This document shows positions 35,993-44,997 of a stretch of 64,000 bases of DNA, in pieces. Every line of letters starts with the position of its first letter. Position 1 is the stretch's first letter. A program made the position numbers and the translations under genes. This DNA is from Dorea sp. CAG:317 (GTDB lineage: Bacteria > Bacillota > Clostridia > Lachnospirales > Lachnospiraceae). The stretch covers positions 23,313 through 87,312 of the forward strand of contig FR892668.1 of assembly GCA_000433535.1 (NCBI GenBank). Reading direction: 5' to 3'. The notes under the pieces are model-generated. The model saw only the letters and a list, made by a program, of their open reading frames with translations, was not told the origin of the DNA and made no database searches.

Positions 35993-37339
35993 ATGTTAGT
36001 TACAGGAAAAAAAGTATTGGTTTTCGGTTCTGGTATCAGTGGGATCGGAGCTGTAAAATTATTGGAAGATCATGGGGCAGAGGTTGTGCTCTATGATGGA
36101 AATGAATCCCTTGATCAGGCAAGTCTTCGGGAACAACTTGGTGAGAAGACCACGATCGTGCTTGGAGAGTTCCCGGAGCATCTTCTTGAAGAACTGGAGC
36201 TTGTCGTGTTAAGCCCGGGCGTTCCGACAGATCTTCCGGTTATTCTTGCTATGAAAGAGCATGGCATACAGGTGATTGGAGAAGTGGAGCTTGCATATGC
36301 GTTCGGAAAGGGAGATGTGCTTGCGATCACAGGAACGAATGGAAAGACAACGACAACATCCCTGCTTGGTGAGATTATGAAGTGTCATCAGGAAGAAGTG
36401 TTTGTTGTGGGAAATATTGGAAATCCATATACAGTAGCTGCCGGTCAGATGACAGAACATTCAGTGGCAGTGGCGGAGATGAGCAGCTTCCAGCTGGAAA
36501 GTATTGAGACTTTCCGTCCGAAGGTAAGTGCGATTTTAAATTTCACACCGGATCACTTGAACCGTCATCATACAATGGAAGCTTATGTGGAAGCAAAGAA
36601 ACAGATCGCGAAGAATCAGACAGCAGAAGATTACTGTGTGCTTAACTATGAGGATGAAAGAACAAAGGCGTTCGGAGAAGAAGTGAAAGCACAGGTTCTA
36701 TATTTTTCCAGCGCGCATAAGTTAGAGAGAGGCATCTATCTGGATGATGGAAAGATGATTTATAAGAATCCGGAAGAAGTGATCGTCTGTCATGTGGATG
36801 AACTTCAGATCCTTGGTATCCACAACTACGAAAATGTGATGGCTGCAGTAGCAATGGCAGCGGTTTACGGTGTCCCGATGGATACAATTCGAAAAGCAAT
36901 TCTCGCATTCAAAGGTGTGGAGCACCGGATTGAATATGTGACAGAAAAAGATGGTGTTGTGTATTATAACGATTCCAAAGGTACAAATCCGGATGCGGCG
37001 ATCAAAGGAATTCAGGCAATGAACCGCAAAACGGTACTCATCGGCGGCGGATATGATAAGAATTCGGAATATACAGAGTGGATACAGGCATTCGATGGGA
37101 AGGTAAAACAGCTGATCCTGATCGGAGCCACGCGTGAGAAGATTGCGCAGGATGCCGAAAAGTGCGGATTTCATGATTATGTATTCGCAGATACCTTTGA
37201 AGAGGCAGTTCTTCTTGCGGCAAAGACAGCAAAGAGCGGGGAAGCGGTGCTTCTGTCTCCGGCATGCGCAAGCTGGGGCATGTTCCCGAATTATGAAGTA
37301 CGTGGAGAGAAATTCAAAGAAATTGTAAATTCCTTATAA
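35993..37339 (+). CDS. murD: UDP-N-acetylmuramoyl-L-alanine--D-glutamate ligase
   Basis: 448 residues. An N-terminal Rossmann domain (VLVFGSGISGIGAVKLLE), an ATP-binding domain with AITGTNGKTTTTSLLGEI, then GNIGNPY, NFTPDHLNRH and HRIEYV. The C-terminal ligase domain has YYNDSKGTNPDAAIKG. It adds D-Glu to UDP-MurNAc-L-Ala. murE, which usually neighbours murD, is not in this cluster. Confidence 0.97.
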   Translation: MLVTGKKVLVFGSGISGIGAVKLLEDHGAEVVLYDGNESLDQASLREQLGEKTTIVLGEFPEHLLEELELVVLSPGVPTDLPVILAMKEHGIQVIGEVELAYAFGKGDVLAITGTNGKTTTTSLLGEIMKCHQEEVFVVGNIGNPYTVAAGQMTEHSVAVAEMSSFQLESIETFRPKVSAILNFTPDHLNRHHTMEAYVEAKKQIAKNQTAEDYCVLNYEDERTKAFGEEVKAQVLYFSSAHKLERGIYLDDGKMIYKNPEEVIVCHVDELQILGIHNYENVMAAVAMAAVYGVPMDTIRKAILAFKGVEHRIEYVTEKDGVVYYNDSKGTNPDAAIKGIQAMNRKTVLIGGGYDKNSEYTEWIQAFDGKVKQLILIGATREKIAQDAEKCGFHDYVFADTFEEAVLLAAKTAKSGEAVLLSPACASWGMFPNYEVRGEKFKEIVNSL

Positions 37340-37353
37340 GGAGTGCATGGATA

Positions 37354-38454
37354 TTGATATCTTCAGAAACGTCTTCAAAGTCAACAAATAGAAAGTATGA
37401 CTATACACTTCTTGTGGCATTGTGTCTGCTGCTTGTGACAGGACTTGTGATTCTGTACAGTACCAGTGCCTACAATGGGGAAGTGAAGTTCCACGATTCT
37501 TTTTACTATTTGAAAAAGCAGTTATTTGCTTCGGGACTTGGAATTGCGGGAATGTTTTTGATTGCAAACATTGATTACCATTTCTGGCAGCGTTTGGCAG
37601 TGCTTGGGTATATAACGGCAATTTTGTTGTCCGTGGCGGTAATCTTTGTAGGAGATGAGTATAATGGGTCCAAAAGATGGTTGTCTTTGGGCCCTTTTTC
37701 GTTTCAGCCGTCAGAATTTGCGAAGGTGGCGTTGATTCTTTTTCTGGCGTGGCTTGTAGAGCGCAATGTCAAAAAAATCGGGAGTATGCGAACGCTGTTA
37801 GCGATCGTGGTAACCATTCTGCCGATTGTTGCATTGGTGGGAGCAAGTAATTTAAGCACTGCAATCATCATTCTCGGAATCGCGGTAATCCTTATATTTG
37901 TCGCGAGTCCCAAATACGCTCAGTTTTTCGGAATGGCTTTTTTGGGAGCAGGATTTATGACTATTTTCCTTGCGCTGGAGAGCTATCGGTTAGAACGACT
38001 GAAAATCTGGCGTCATCCGGAAAATTACGAAAAGGGTTATCAGACGCTTCAAGGACTCTACGCCATCGGTTCCGGCGGTCTCTTTGGAAGAGGACTTGGA
38101 GAAAGTGTGCAAAAACTCGGGTTTGTGCCGGAAGCGCAAAACGATATGATCTTCTCTATCATCTGTGAAGAGTTGGGGTTGTTCGGCGCCGGGTTCGTGC
38201 TTCTTCTTTTTTTGATTCTGATCTGGCGCTTTTTCGTGATCGCTGTCCATGCCAAGGATCTCTTTGGAGCATTGATTGCATCCGGTGCCATGGCGCATAT
38301 GATGATTCAGGTCATTTTAAATATTGCAGTGGTAACGAATACGATACCAAATACCGGAATTACGCTTCCGTTTATCAGCTACGGAGGAACATCCGTGGTG
38401 TTTCTCCTTGCGGAAATGGGGCTTGTGCTGAGTGTGTCAAGAGTGGTAAAATAG
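37354..38454 (+). CDS. ftsW: FtsW/SpoVE family SEDS glycosyltransferase, second copy
   Basis: 366 residues, about ten membrane spans. Motifs: YDYTLLVALCLLLVTGLVILYSTSA, SKRWLSLGPFSFQPSEFAKVA, GLYAIGSGGLFGRGLG, AQNDMIFSIICEELG, and NTIPNTGITLPFISYGG. It sits after murD as ftsW/spoVE does in other firmicutes and should pair with an upstream PBP. The start appears to be TTG 37354, 10 bases after AAGGAG. An out-of-frame ATG at 37347 lies between them. Very similar in layout to the copy at 26667. Confidence 0.93.
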   Translation: MISSETSSKSTNRKYDYTLLVALCLLLVTGLVILYSTSAYNGEVKFHDSFYYLKKQLFASGLGIAGMFLIANIDYHFWQRLAVLGYITAILLSVAVIFVGDEYNGSKRWLSLGPFSFQPSEFAKVALILFLAWLVERNVKKIGSMRTLLAIVVTILPIVALVGASNLSTAIIILGIAVILIFVASPKYAQFFGMAFLGAGFMTIFLALESYRLERLKIWRHPENYEKGYQTLQGLYAIGSGGLFGRGLGESVQKLGFVPEAQNDMIFSIICEELGLFGAGFVLLLFLILIWRFFVIAVHAKDLFGALIASGAMAHMMIQVILNIAVVTNTIPNTGITLPFISYGGTSVVFLLAEMGLVLSVSRVVK

Positions 38455-38494
38455 GAGAAAAAGATAAAAAGAACCCATACCGGGAGGAGGATAC

Positions 38495-39247
38495 ATGGCA
38501 AAAAACAGAAAGAAAAAATCACATAGAATCTATGCGTTTTTTGTGCTTACACTTGGAATTATGATCATTGTACTCTCTATGCTTCTTTTGTTTCACATAC
38601 AGAAGATAGAAGTAAAAGGAAATAACTATTGCACAGATAAAGAAATTGTGGATCTTGCGAAAAATGACAGATTTTCGAATAATTCACTCTATGTACTTGG
38701 AAAATATAAGATGGGAAAAGGAAGTACGCTTCCCTGTTTTGAGAAGATCACTGTCCGCTTAAAAGCACCATGGAGTATTCAGATCACCGTGAAGGAAAAA
38801 CAGCCCGTGGGATATATGATGGACGGACAGAACTATGTATATTTCGATGAGGAAGGTCTTGTGGTAGAAAAAGGAACCATTCCCATAGAAGGAATTCCTC
38901 TTGTAGAGGGCATCAATGTGAAAACGATGGAAGAATATAAGCCATTAAAAAGTGACGCATCCGGCATCTTTGGAGAAATTTTAAAAGCCTCTCAGGAATT
39001 GAAAAAGCAGAAGCTTGCCGCAGAGAAGATTGTATGCGAGAAAGAAAGGATTTATCTCTACGTCGGAAATGTATGCGTCAGTCTGGGGGCGCATGTGACT
39101 TCAGAGAAGATCGCACAGCTTCCTCCGATCCTTGAAAAGCTGCAAGGACAGGCGGGAACCCTTCATTTGGAAAACTATTCAGAAGATCAGGAAACGATTC
39201 CATTTGATGTGAAAGTAGAGGAACAAAAAAAATCAGAAGAAAATTAA
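38495..39247 (+). CDS. ftsQ: Cell division protein FtsQ/DivIB
   Basis: 250 residues: basic tail, one membrane span (AFFVLTLGIMIIVLSMLLLFHI, about 10-31), a POTRA-like domain beginning IEVKGNNYCTDKEIVDLA, then the beta domain (PWSIQITVKEKQPVGYMMDGQNYVYFDEEG). It acts outside the membrane, bridging FtsL and FtsB-type proteins to the division enzymes. murG, which often lies between ftsW and this gene, is absent. It starts at ATG 38495 after GGAGGA. Confidence 0.9.
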   Translation: MAKNRKKKSHRIYAFFVLTLGIMIIVLSMLLLFHIQKIEVKGNNYCTDKEIVDLAKNDRFSNNSLYVLGKYKMGKGSTLPCFEKITVRLKAPWSIQITVKEKQPVGYMMDGQNYVYFDEEGLVVEKGTIPIEGIPLVEGINVKTMEEYKPLKSDASGIFGEILKASQELKKQKLAAEKIVCEKERIYLYVGNVCVSLGAHVTSEKIAQLPPILEKLQGQAGTLHLENYSEDQETIPFDVKVEEQKKSEEN

Positions 39248-39266
39248 GAAAAATTCTGCAATTCTA

Positions 39267-39295
39267 TTGATATTTTATACAAAAGTCTATATTAT
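39267..39295 (+). promoter_or_regulatory. ftsZ promoter
   Basis: TTGATA 39267-39272 and TATTAT 39290-39295 with a 17-base spacer. An AT-rich leader of nearly 90 bases follows; a second TATAAT at 39349 lacks a properly spaced -35. Confidence 0.65.
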
Positions 39296-39386
39296 ATAGT
39301 ATATATGGCAAGCTGTACTTTTGTATGCATTGCACTATGTATGGGATGTATAATATATAATAAGGATAACAAAGGAGGAGAAACCC

Positions 39387-40634
39387 TTGCTAGAAATTAA
39401 GACAAATGAATCAGAAGCGGCGGCAAAGATAATTGTTGTTGGAGTAGGCGGAGGCGGTAATAACGCTGTGAACCGCATGATTGATGAACAGATTGCCGGT
39501 GTGGAATTTATAGCTATTAATACAGATAAACAGGCACTTCAGTTGAGCAAAGCTCCCACACTTATGCAGATCGGAGATAAAATCACGAAAGGACTTGGTG
39601 CCGGAGCCAGACCGGAAGTAGGTGAAAAAGCAGCTGAAGAGAGTGCAGAAGAGATTTCAGCAGCTCTTAAGGGCGCAGATATGGTATTCGTTACGTGTGG
39701 AATGGGCGGCGGAACCGGAACAGGAGCAACTCCTGTTGTTGCTCGTATTGCAAAAGAGCAGGGAGCGCTTACAGTAGGTGTTGTAACGAAACCTTTCCGT
39801 TTCGAATCAAAAACACGTATGAGTAATGCGTTAAATGGAATTGAAAAGTTAAAAGAGAGCGTAGATACTCTGATCGTTATCCCAAATGATAAATTGTTAG
39901 AGATTGTAGATAGACGCACAACAATGCCGGAGGCTTTGAAAAAAGCGGACGAGGTATTGCAGCAGGGTATTCAGGGTATTACAGATTTGATCAATGTTCC
40001 ATCTCTGATCAACCTTGACTTTGCGGACGTACAGACTGTTATGACTGACAAGGGTATTGCTCATATCGGTATCGGACAGGGACGCGGTGATGATAAGGCT
40101 CTTGAGGCTGTAAAACAGGCAGTTGCAAGTCCTCTTCTTGAGACAACAATTGCCGGAGCTTCTCATGTTATCATCAATGTATCCGGTGATATCACTTTGA
40201 TGGATGCGTCTGATGCAGCAGAATATGTACAGGATCTTGCAGGTGAAGAGGCGAATATTATCTTCGGTGCAATGTATGATGATTCCCGAGCTGATGAAGC
40301 AACGATCACTGTCATTGCAACAGGTCTTCACAATGTAGGCGGAAGCGCTTCCAAGTTGAAATCAAGATTGGAAAACCAGAAGCCGGCTTCTACAGTGTCT
40401 CATGTAAATTATGAAAGACCGGTTCAGACACAGACACAGCAGCGTGCGGCAGCTTCAGCAGCACCACAGCTGGATATCGGTATGATTCGCTCCAAAGGAG
40501 CAGCAGGAACAGGATCAACAGTACCGAGAAGAAGTGTTGGCGGAACACAGGCTCCAACGCTTGATACACCGAGAACACCAACAAGTAAAGTAAAGGAACA
40601 GTCTATTAAGATTCCTGATTTCTTTAAGAAATAA
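39387..40634 (+). CDS. ftsZ: Cell division GTPase FtsZ
   Basis: 415 residues. GTPase motifs: [17 protein letters not shown], the tubulin signature [15 protein letters not shown], and IPNDKLLE and [15 protein letters not shown] T7 region ([15 protein letters not shown]). A Gln/Ala/Ser-rich linker from about residue 325 leads to the C-terminal peptide IKIPDFFKK, which binds FtsA or SepF. The start is TTG 39387, 8 bases after AAAGGAGG. ftsA is not present in the cluster. Confidence 0.98.
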   Translation: MLEIKTNESEAAAKIIVVGVGGGGNNAVNRMIDEQIAGVEFIAINTDKQALQLSKAPTLMQIGDKITKGLGAGARPEVGEKAAEESAEEISAALKGADMVFVTCGMGGGTGTGATPVVARIAKEQGALTVGVVTKPFRFESKTRMSNALNGIEKLKESVDTLIVIPNDKLLEIVDRRTTMPEALKKADEVLQQGIQGITDLINVPSLINLDFADVQTVMTDKGIAHIGIGQGRGDDKALEAVKQAVASPLLETTIAGASHVIINVSGDITLMDASDAAEYVQDLAGEEANIIFGAMYDDSRADEATITVIATGLHNVGGSASKLKSRLENQKPASTVSHVNYERPVQTQTQQRAAASAAPQLDIGMIRSKGAAGTGSTVPRRSVGGTQAPTLDTPRTPTSKVKEQSIKIPDFFKK

Positions 40635-40650
40635 AAGATATGATTCTATG

Positions 40651-40680
40651 ACGTGGCAGCAGTTTGCTGTCACGTTTTTT
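40651..40680 (+). terminator. Intrinsic terminator of ftsZ
   Basis: ACGTGGCAGCA 40651-40661 pairs with TGCTGTCACGT 40665-40675 (one G-T, GTT loop), followed by TTTTT. Confidence 0.93.
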
Positions 40681-40698
40681 CTTGTCCTTCGGGATATC

Positions 40699-40763
40699 TG
40701 TCGAATAAAAATCTAAAATAACTCCAGATTTTGACAAAATATGAAAGCATATCCATCTATAAT
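40699..40763 (+). promoter_or_regulatory. Spo0A-type stretched promoter of spoIIGA-sigE
   Basis: A perfect TTGACA (40731-40736) and perfect TATAAT (40758-40763) are 21 bases apart, too far for ordinary sigma-A use. TGTCGAA at 40699-40705 is an exact Spo0A-box core. TTTGACAAA at 40730-40738, over the -35, is the reverse complement of TTTGTCAAA, a second box. B. subtilis spoIIG has the same abnormal-spacing, 0A-box design. Confidence 0.8.
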
Positions 40764-40816
40764 AAGTCTTGCTCATGTACCAAATCGATTTAGTATCTGC
40801 AGAAAGAAGGTGGAAG

Positions 40817-41596
40817 GTGCAATATGAGTTATACATAGACGTATTTTTACTGGTGAACTTTATGATGGATTATATGATGCTGGCTGTGACCGGTAAGATC
40901 CTGCATTGTCACTCTTCAGGGAAAAGAAGGTGCCTTGGTGCACTCATCGGTGCAGTTCTTACTTGCACAGTTCTTTTGATCCCGGTTCCTTATGCGTTCG
41001 TTAAATTCATATTATTCCACGGATTTGTAAATATTGTGATGATAAAAACAGGGCTTAAGGTCGCATGGGGACGGTCCTTTTTTCAAGCGTATGTTGTACT
41101 CTATATCAGCGGCTTCCTTCTGGGAGGAGTATTTGAATTTTTTCAGCCGTATATCAGAACTGGAAGTCTGTTCTTTGCATTTGCCGTAGTCAGTTATTAT
41201 ATGGCGCTTGGCATATGGAAACTTTTAAGTTATCTAAACAGATTGCAGGAATTTCGATACCGTGCAGTTTTGGTCAAAGGGGAACAGAAGATTGAAGTGA
41301 CGGCGATTCTTGACACCGGGAATCAGTTACATGATCCGGTGACGGGAGCAGCTGTTAATATCCTTTGCAAAACGGTGGCAAAAGAGCTGTGGGATCAAGA
41401 GGAGACGGAGGGTGTACGATGGATTCCTTATCATTCTGTGGGGAAAGAAGAAGGTGTGATGATGCTCCGCCGATTAGACATGATTATGCTTCTAAAGAAA
41501 GAAAATATAATCCTTGAACACCCATATGTTGCAATCAGTGAAGAAAAAGTAAGTGATGGCAAGTATGATTTGATCTTAAATCCTGATCTATTATAG
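40817..41596 (+). CDS. spoIIGA: Sporulation sigma-E factor-processing peptidase SpoIIGA
   Basis: 259 residues: five hydrophobic segments in the N-terminal 155 (YELYIDVFLLVNFMMDYMML onward), then a soluble aspartic-protease-like domain with Asp166 in ILDTGNQLHDP. It cleaves pro-sigma-E in the mother cell after engulfment begins, triggered from the forespore. GTG 40817 is used: AAGAAGG lies 6 bases upstream, the N terminus matches the family, and the predicted transcript starts near 40770, so a start at 40769 is impossible. sigE follows 12 bases on. Confidence 0.9.
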   Translation: MQYELYIDVFLLVNFMMDYMMLAVTGKILHCHSSGKRRCLGALIGAVLTCTVLLIPVPYAFVKFILFHGFVNIVMIKTGLKVAWGRSFFQAYVVLYISGFLLGGVFEFFQPYIRTGSLFFAFAVVSYYMALGIWKLLSYLNRLQEFRYRAVLVKGEQKIEVTAILDTGNQLHDPVTGAAVNILCKTVAKELWDQEETEGVRWIPYHSVGKEEGVMMLRRLDMIMLLKKENIILEHPYVAISEEKVSDGKYDLILNPDLL

Positions 41597-41608
41597 GAGG
41601 AATGAAAC

Positions 41609-42343
41609 ATGATGTTGCATGCAGTTGTGCCGCAGAGGCTTAAGATAATACCGGATTTTCGCGCACTGCTTTTTCCGGAGAGAAAGGATATTCATTATAT
41701 TGGCGGGTCAGAGGTACTTCCGGCGCCGCTTGAGGCAGAAGAGGAGGCCTGGGCTATCGAGAATCTGGGAACCGAAGAGGATGAGAAGGCAAGAAAGCTG
41801 TTGATAGAGCATAATTTAAGGCTTGTTGTATATATTGCGAAGAAATTCGATAATACCGGTGTGGGTGTGGAGGATTTGATCTCCATCGGAACAATCGGGC
41901 TGATCAAGGCAATCAATACGTTTAATCCTGAAAAAAAGATTAAGCTTGCCACATATGCCTCCCGCTGTATTGAAAATGAGATCTTGATGTATCTTCGAAG
42001 AAACAATAAGACGAAGCTGGAAGTTTCTATTGATGAGCCGTTGAATGTGGACTGGGATGGAAATGAACTGCTTCTTTCTGACATTTTGGGGACTGAAGAG
42101 GATACCATTTACAGAGATTTGGAGTATGAGGCTGAGAAGAAGGTTCTTCTTAAGGCGGTGAATGGCTTGTCCGGAAGAGAGCAGACGATTGTGAGGATGC
42201 GCTTTGGCCTTGGAACTTCGGACGGTGAAGAGAGGACGCAAAAAGAGGTGGCAGACAGCCTTGGAATCTCACAGTCCTATATTTCCAGACTGGAGAAAAA
42301 AATTATGATAAGACTTCGAAGAGAAATTGTAAAGTATTCGTAG
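41609..42343 (+). CDS. sigE: RNA polymerase sporulation sigma factor SigE (pro-sigma-E)
   Basis: 244 residues. An N-terminal pro-sequence of about 30 residues ([20 protein letters not shown]) leads to the cleavage region [15 protein letters not shown], as in B. subtilis. Region 2 has [27 protein letters not shown] and [16 protein letters not shown]; region 4 ends [19 protein letters not shown]. It controls early mother-cell genes. Cotranscribed with spoIIGA. An ATG doublet at 41609/41612 leaves one-residue uncertainty. Confidence 0.96.
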   Translation: MMLHAVVPQRLKIIPDFRALLFPERKDIHYIGGSEVLPAPLEAEEEAWAIENLGTEEDEKARKLLIEHNLRLVVYIAKKFDNTGVGVEDLISIGTIGLIKAINTFNPEKKIKLATYASRCIENEILMYLRRNNKTKLEVSIDEPLNVDWDGNELLLSDILGTEEDTIYRDLEYEAEKKVLLKAVNGLSGREQTIVRMRFGLGTSDGEERTQKEVADSLGISQSYISRLEKKIMIRLRREIVKYS

Positions 42344-42369
42344 TCAAAAATAAAGAAAAGTGTTACAAT
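42341..42369 (+). promoter_or_regulatory. Candidate promoter of the beta-CASP gene
   Basis: TAGTCA 42341-42346 (overlapping the sigE stop) and TACAAT 42364-42369 with a 17-base spacer; the -35 matches only partly. Confidence 0.35.
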
Positions 42370-42420
42370 AAGACCAGATATAACAATAATACAGACTTGC
42401 GTGAAAAAGGGGTTGATTGT

Positions 42421-44028
42421 ATGAAGCTTAGATTTATAGGAGCAGACCATGAAGTGACTGGAAGCTGTCATTTAATCGAAGCCTGCGGAAAGAATATTCT
42501 TGTGGATTGTGGAATGGAGCAGGGACCGGATCTCTATGAGAATCAGGAAATACCTGTATCGGCGGGAGAGATTGATTATGTGCTTCTGACGCATGCACAC
42601 ATTGACCATTCCGGAAAGATTCCGATGCTTTGCAAGGAGGGCTTTCACGGGGATATCGTTTCCACATATGCGACTGCGGATCTCTGTGATATTATGCTTC
42701 GAGACAGTGCGCACATTCAGGAATTTGAGGCAGAGTGGAGAAACAGGAAGGCACAGCGAAGCGGCGAACCTCTGTATGAGCCATTGTATACAATGGAACA
42801 TGCAGAAGCAGCGATCAAGTTATTAAATCCCTGTGATTACAATCAGCGGATCACGCTTTGTGAAGGAATTGATGTACGATTTACGGATGTAGGACATCTT
42901 CTTGGTTCGGCGGCTATTGAGGTGTGGATCACAGAAGAAAATGAGACGAGAAAGGTCGTATTTTCCGGTGATGTAGGTAATCTTAACCAGCCGATCATCA
43001 AAGATCCGGCCTATGTGCAGGAAGCGGATTATGTAGTGATCGAATCTACTTACGGAGACCGAACTCATGGGGACGATGTGCCGGACTATGTAGGAGAGTT
43101 TACAAGAATCTTAAGAGAGACCTTCGCCAAAGGAGGAAATGTCGTCATTCCGTCTTTTGCGGTGGGCAGAACGCAGGAAATCCTCTATTTTATCAGAGAG
43201 ATCAAAGAAAAAGGGCTCTTACCGGAATATCCGGGATTTGAAGTATATGTGGACAGTCCGCTTGCGATTGAAGCGACAAGTGTTTTTCAGAAAAATGTAC
43301 AGTCCTGTTTTGATGAGGAAGCAATGGCGCTTGTGCGACAGGGGATCAACCCGCTTCTCTTCCCGGGACTTCGGACTACGATTACAAGTGATGAGTCAAA
43401 GATGATCAATTTCGATGACAAACCGAAGGTAATCCTGTCTGCTTCGGGAATGTGTGAAGCGGGACGTATTCGCCATCATTTAAAACATAATCTGTGGAGA
43501 AAAGAATGTACGGTCTGCTTTGTTGGATATCAGGCAGTCGGAACATTGGGACGCAAATTGATCGAAGGAGCGGAATGTGTGAAGCTGTTCGGGGAGACTG
43601 TGGAAGTCAATGCCAAGATTGAGACACTCAAAGGTATCAGCGGTCATGCAGACATGAATGGACTGCTTGCGTGGATGGAAGGTTTCCGTACACCGGTGAA
43701 GAATGTGTTTGTTGTCCATGGAGAAGATACGGTGACAGATGTGTTTGCCAATACCATTGAGGAACGGTTCGGATATCCTGCAATGGCGCCATATTCCGGA
43801 GGATGTGTGGATCTTCTGACCGGTGAGATTCTGTCGGCCGGTGTAAGAGAGCCTAAGAAGGCGGCGGAGAAACCTTCTAAGGCAAGAAAACAGAATGCCT
43901 TCGAACGTGTGGTGGCAGCGGCGAAACACCTTCTCCAGGTGGTTTATAAAAACGAAGGGCTTGCCAATAAAGAACTGGCAAAATTCGAGACACAGATTCA
44001 GAATCTGGCTGATAAGTGGGACAGATAG
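42421..44028 (+). CDS. MBL-fold beta-CASP RNA exonuclease (CPSF/RMMBL type)
   Basis: 535 residues. A metallo-beta-lactamase domain with LTHAHIDHSGKIP (HxHxDH), DVGHLLGSAAIEV and FSGDVGN; a beta-CASP insert (VVIPSFAVGRTQEILYFI); and an RMMBL motif (GISGHADMNGLLAWM, VFVVHGE). This is the CPSF73/YSH1-like branch of RNA processing nucleases, different from RNase J. A helical tail of about 55 residues is basic. The target RNA is unknown. Placed between sigE and sigG, which are usually adjacent. ATG 42421 follows AAGGGG; the frame from 42397 is longer but has no ribosome site. Confidence 0.9.
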   Translation: MKLRFIGADHEVTGSCHLIEACGKNILVDCGMEQGPDLYENQEIPVSAGEIDYVLLTHAHIDHSGKIPMLCKEGFHGDIVSTYATADLCDIMLRDSAHIQEFEAEWRNRKAQRSGEPLYEPLYTMEHAEAAIKLLNPCDYNQRITLCEGIDVRFTDVGHLLGSAAIEVWITEENETRKVVFSGDVGNLNQPIIKDPAYVQEADYVVIESTYGDRTHGDDVPDYVGEFTRILRETFAKGGNVVIPSFAVGRTQEILYFIREIKEKGLLPEYPGFEVYVDSPLAIEATSVFQKNVQSCFDEEAMALVRQGINPLLFPGLRTTITSDESKMINFDDKPKVILSASGMCEAGRIRHHLKHNLWRKECTVCFVGYQAVGTLGRKLIEGAECVKLFGETVEVNAKIETLKGISGHADMNGLLAWMEGFRTPVKNVFVVHGEDTVTDVFANTIEERFGYPAMAPYSGGCVDLLTGEILSAGVREPKKAAEKPSKARKQNAFERVVAAAKHLLQVVYKNEGLANKELAKFETQIQNLADKWDR

Positions 44029-44147
44029 AACTGTCAAGGGCTAAAAGTTTATAAAATTTTCCGTGACGCAGAATAACAAAAGTGCAGGTGGAGACAATTT
44101 CTACTAGAAAGACAAGAGAAAGTCATCTAGCAGAGGAGGTCGTCATC

Positions 44148-44924
44148 ATGGCACAGGGAAAAGTAGAAATATGCGGAGTGAATACAGCAAAGCTTCCTAT
44201 CCTGAAAGAAGAGGAGAAGGAAGCTTTGTTTGTAAGGATAAAAGCGGGAGATGCGCAGGCGAAAGAGGAATATATCAAAGGAAACTTAAGACTGGTATTG
44301 AGCGTGATCAAGCGCTTCGGGGCAAGCGGTGAAAATCCGGATGATCTCTTTCAGATCGGCTGTATTGGTCTGATTAAAGCGATTAATAATTTTAATACAG
44401 AGCTGGATGTGAAATTCAGCACATATGCGGTACCTATGATCATCGGAGAGATCAGGAGATACATGAGAGACAACAATTCCATCAGAGTCAGCAGATCACT
44501 TCGAGATACTGCATATAAGGCGATTTATGCAAGAGAAAATTATATGAAACAGCATTTGAAAGAGCCGACTGTGCAGGAGATTGCTTCAGAAATCGGAATT
44601 TCCAAGGAAGATATCGTCTTTGCACTGGATGCGATCCAAGTGCCTATGAGCCTTCAGGAGCCGGTGTATAATGACGGAGGCGATGCGCTGTATGTGATGG
44701 ATCAGATCAGTGATACCAAAAATAAAGAAGAAAGATGGGTAGAAAATCTGTCCCTGGAGGCGGCGATGGGGCATTTGAATCCAAGAGAGCGCCATATTAT
44801 CAAGCTACGCTTTTTTGAAGGGAAGACGCAGATGGAGGTTGCAGGAGAAATTAAAATTTCGCAGGCACAGGTAAGCAGATTAGAAAAAAATGCACTCCGT
44901 ATTATGAGACAATATTTAAGCTGA
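44148..44924 (+). CDS. sigG: RNA polymerase sporulation sigma factor SigG
   Basis: 258 residues. The N-terminal KVEICGVNTAKLPIL is the sigma-G hallmark. Regions 2-4 follow: NLRLVLSVIKRF, DDLFQIGCIGLIKAI, KFSTYAVPMIIGEIRRYMRDN, QEIASEIGISKEDIVFALDAIQ, ISQAQVSRLEKNAL. It directs late forespore transcription. ATG 44148 with GAGGAGGT upstream is used; the frame from 44082 is longer but unsupported. There is no obvious pro-sequence, as expected. A sigma-F/G promoter should precede it; only a poor candidate was seen. Confidence 0.96.
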   Translation: MAQGKVEICGVNTAKLPILKEEEKEALFVRIKAGDAQAKEEYIKGNLRLVLSVIKRFGASGENPDDLFQIGCIGLIKAINNFNTELDVKFSTYAVPMIIGEIRRYMRDNNSIRVSRSLRDTAYKAIYARENYMKQHLKEPTVQEIASEIGISKEDIVFALDAIQVPMSLQEPVYNDGGDALYVMDQISDTKNKEERWVENLSLEAAMGHLNPRERHIIKLRFFEGKTQMEVAGEIKISQAQVSRLEKNALRIMRQYLS

Positions 44925-44946
44925 TCAAAAATCATGGTTTCTCTAC

Positions 44947-44975
44947 TTGAAATTTACTCTGGTTCATAATATGAT
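44947..44975 (+). promoter_or_regulatory. Promoter of the HAD hydrolase gene
   Basis: TTGAAA 44947-44952 and TATGAT 44970-44975 with a 17-base spacer, followed by AAGGAGG. Confidence 0.78.
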
Positions 44976-44997
44976 TATGCAAGGAGGAAATGTGAAG

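Noticed and set aside
44047..44076. Sigma-F/G promoter before sigG (GTTTATA ... CAGAATA)
   Set aside because: Spacing and -10 fit poorly; not better than background.
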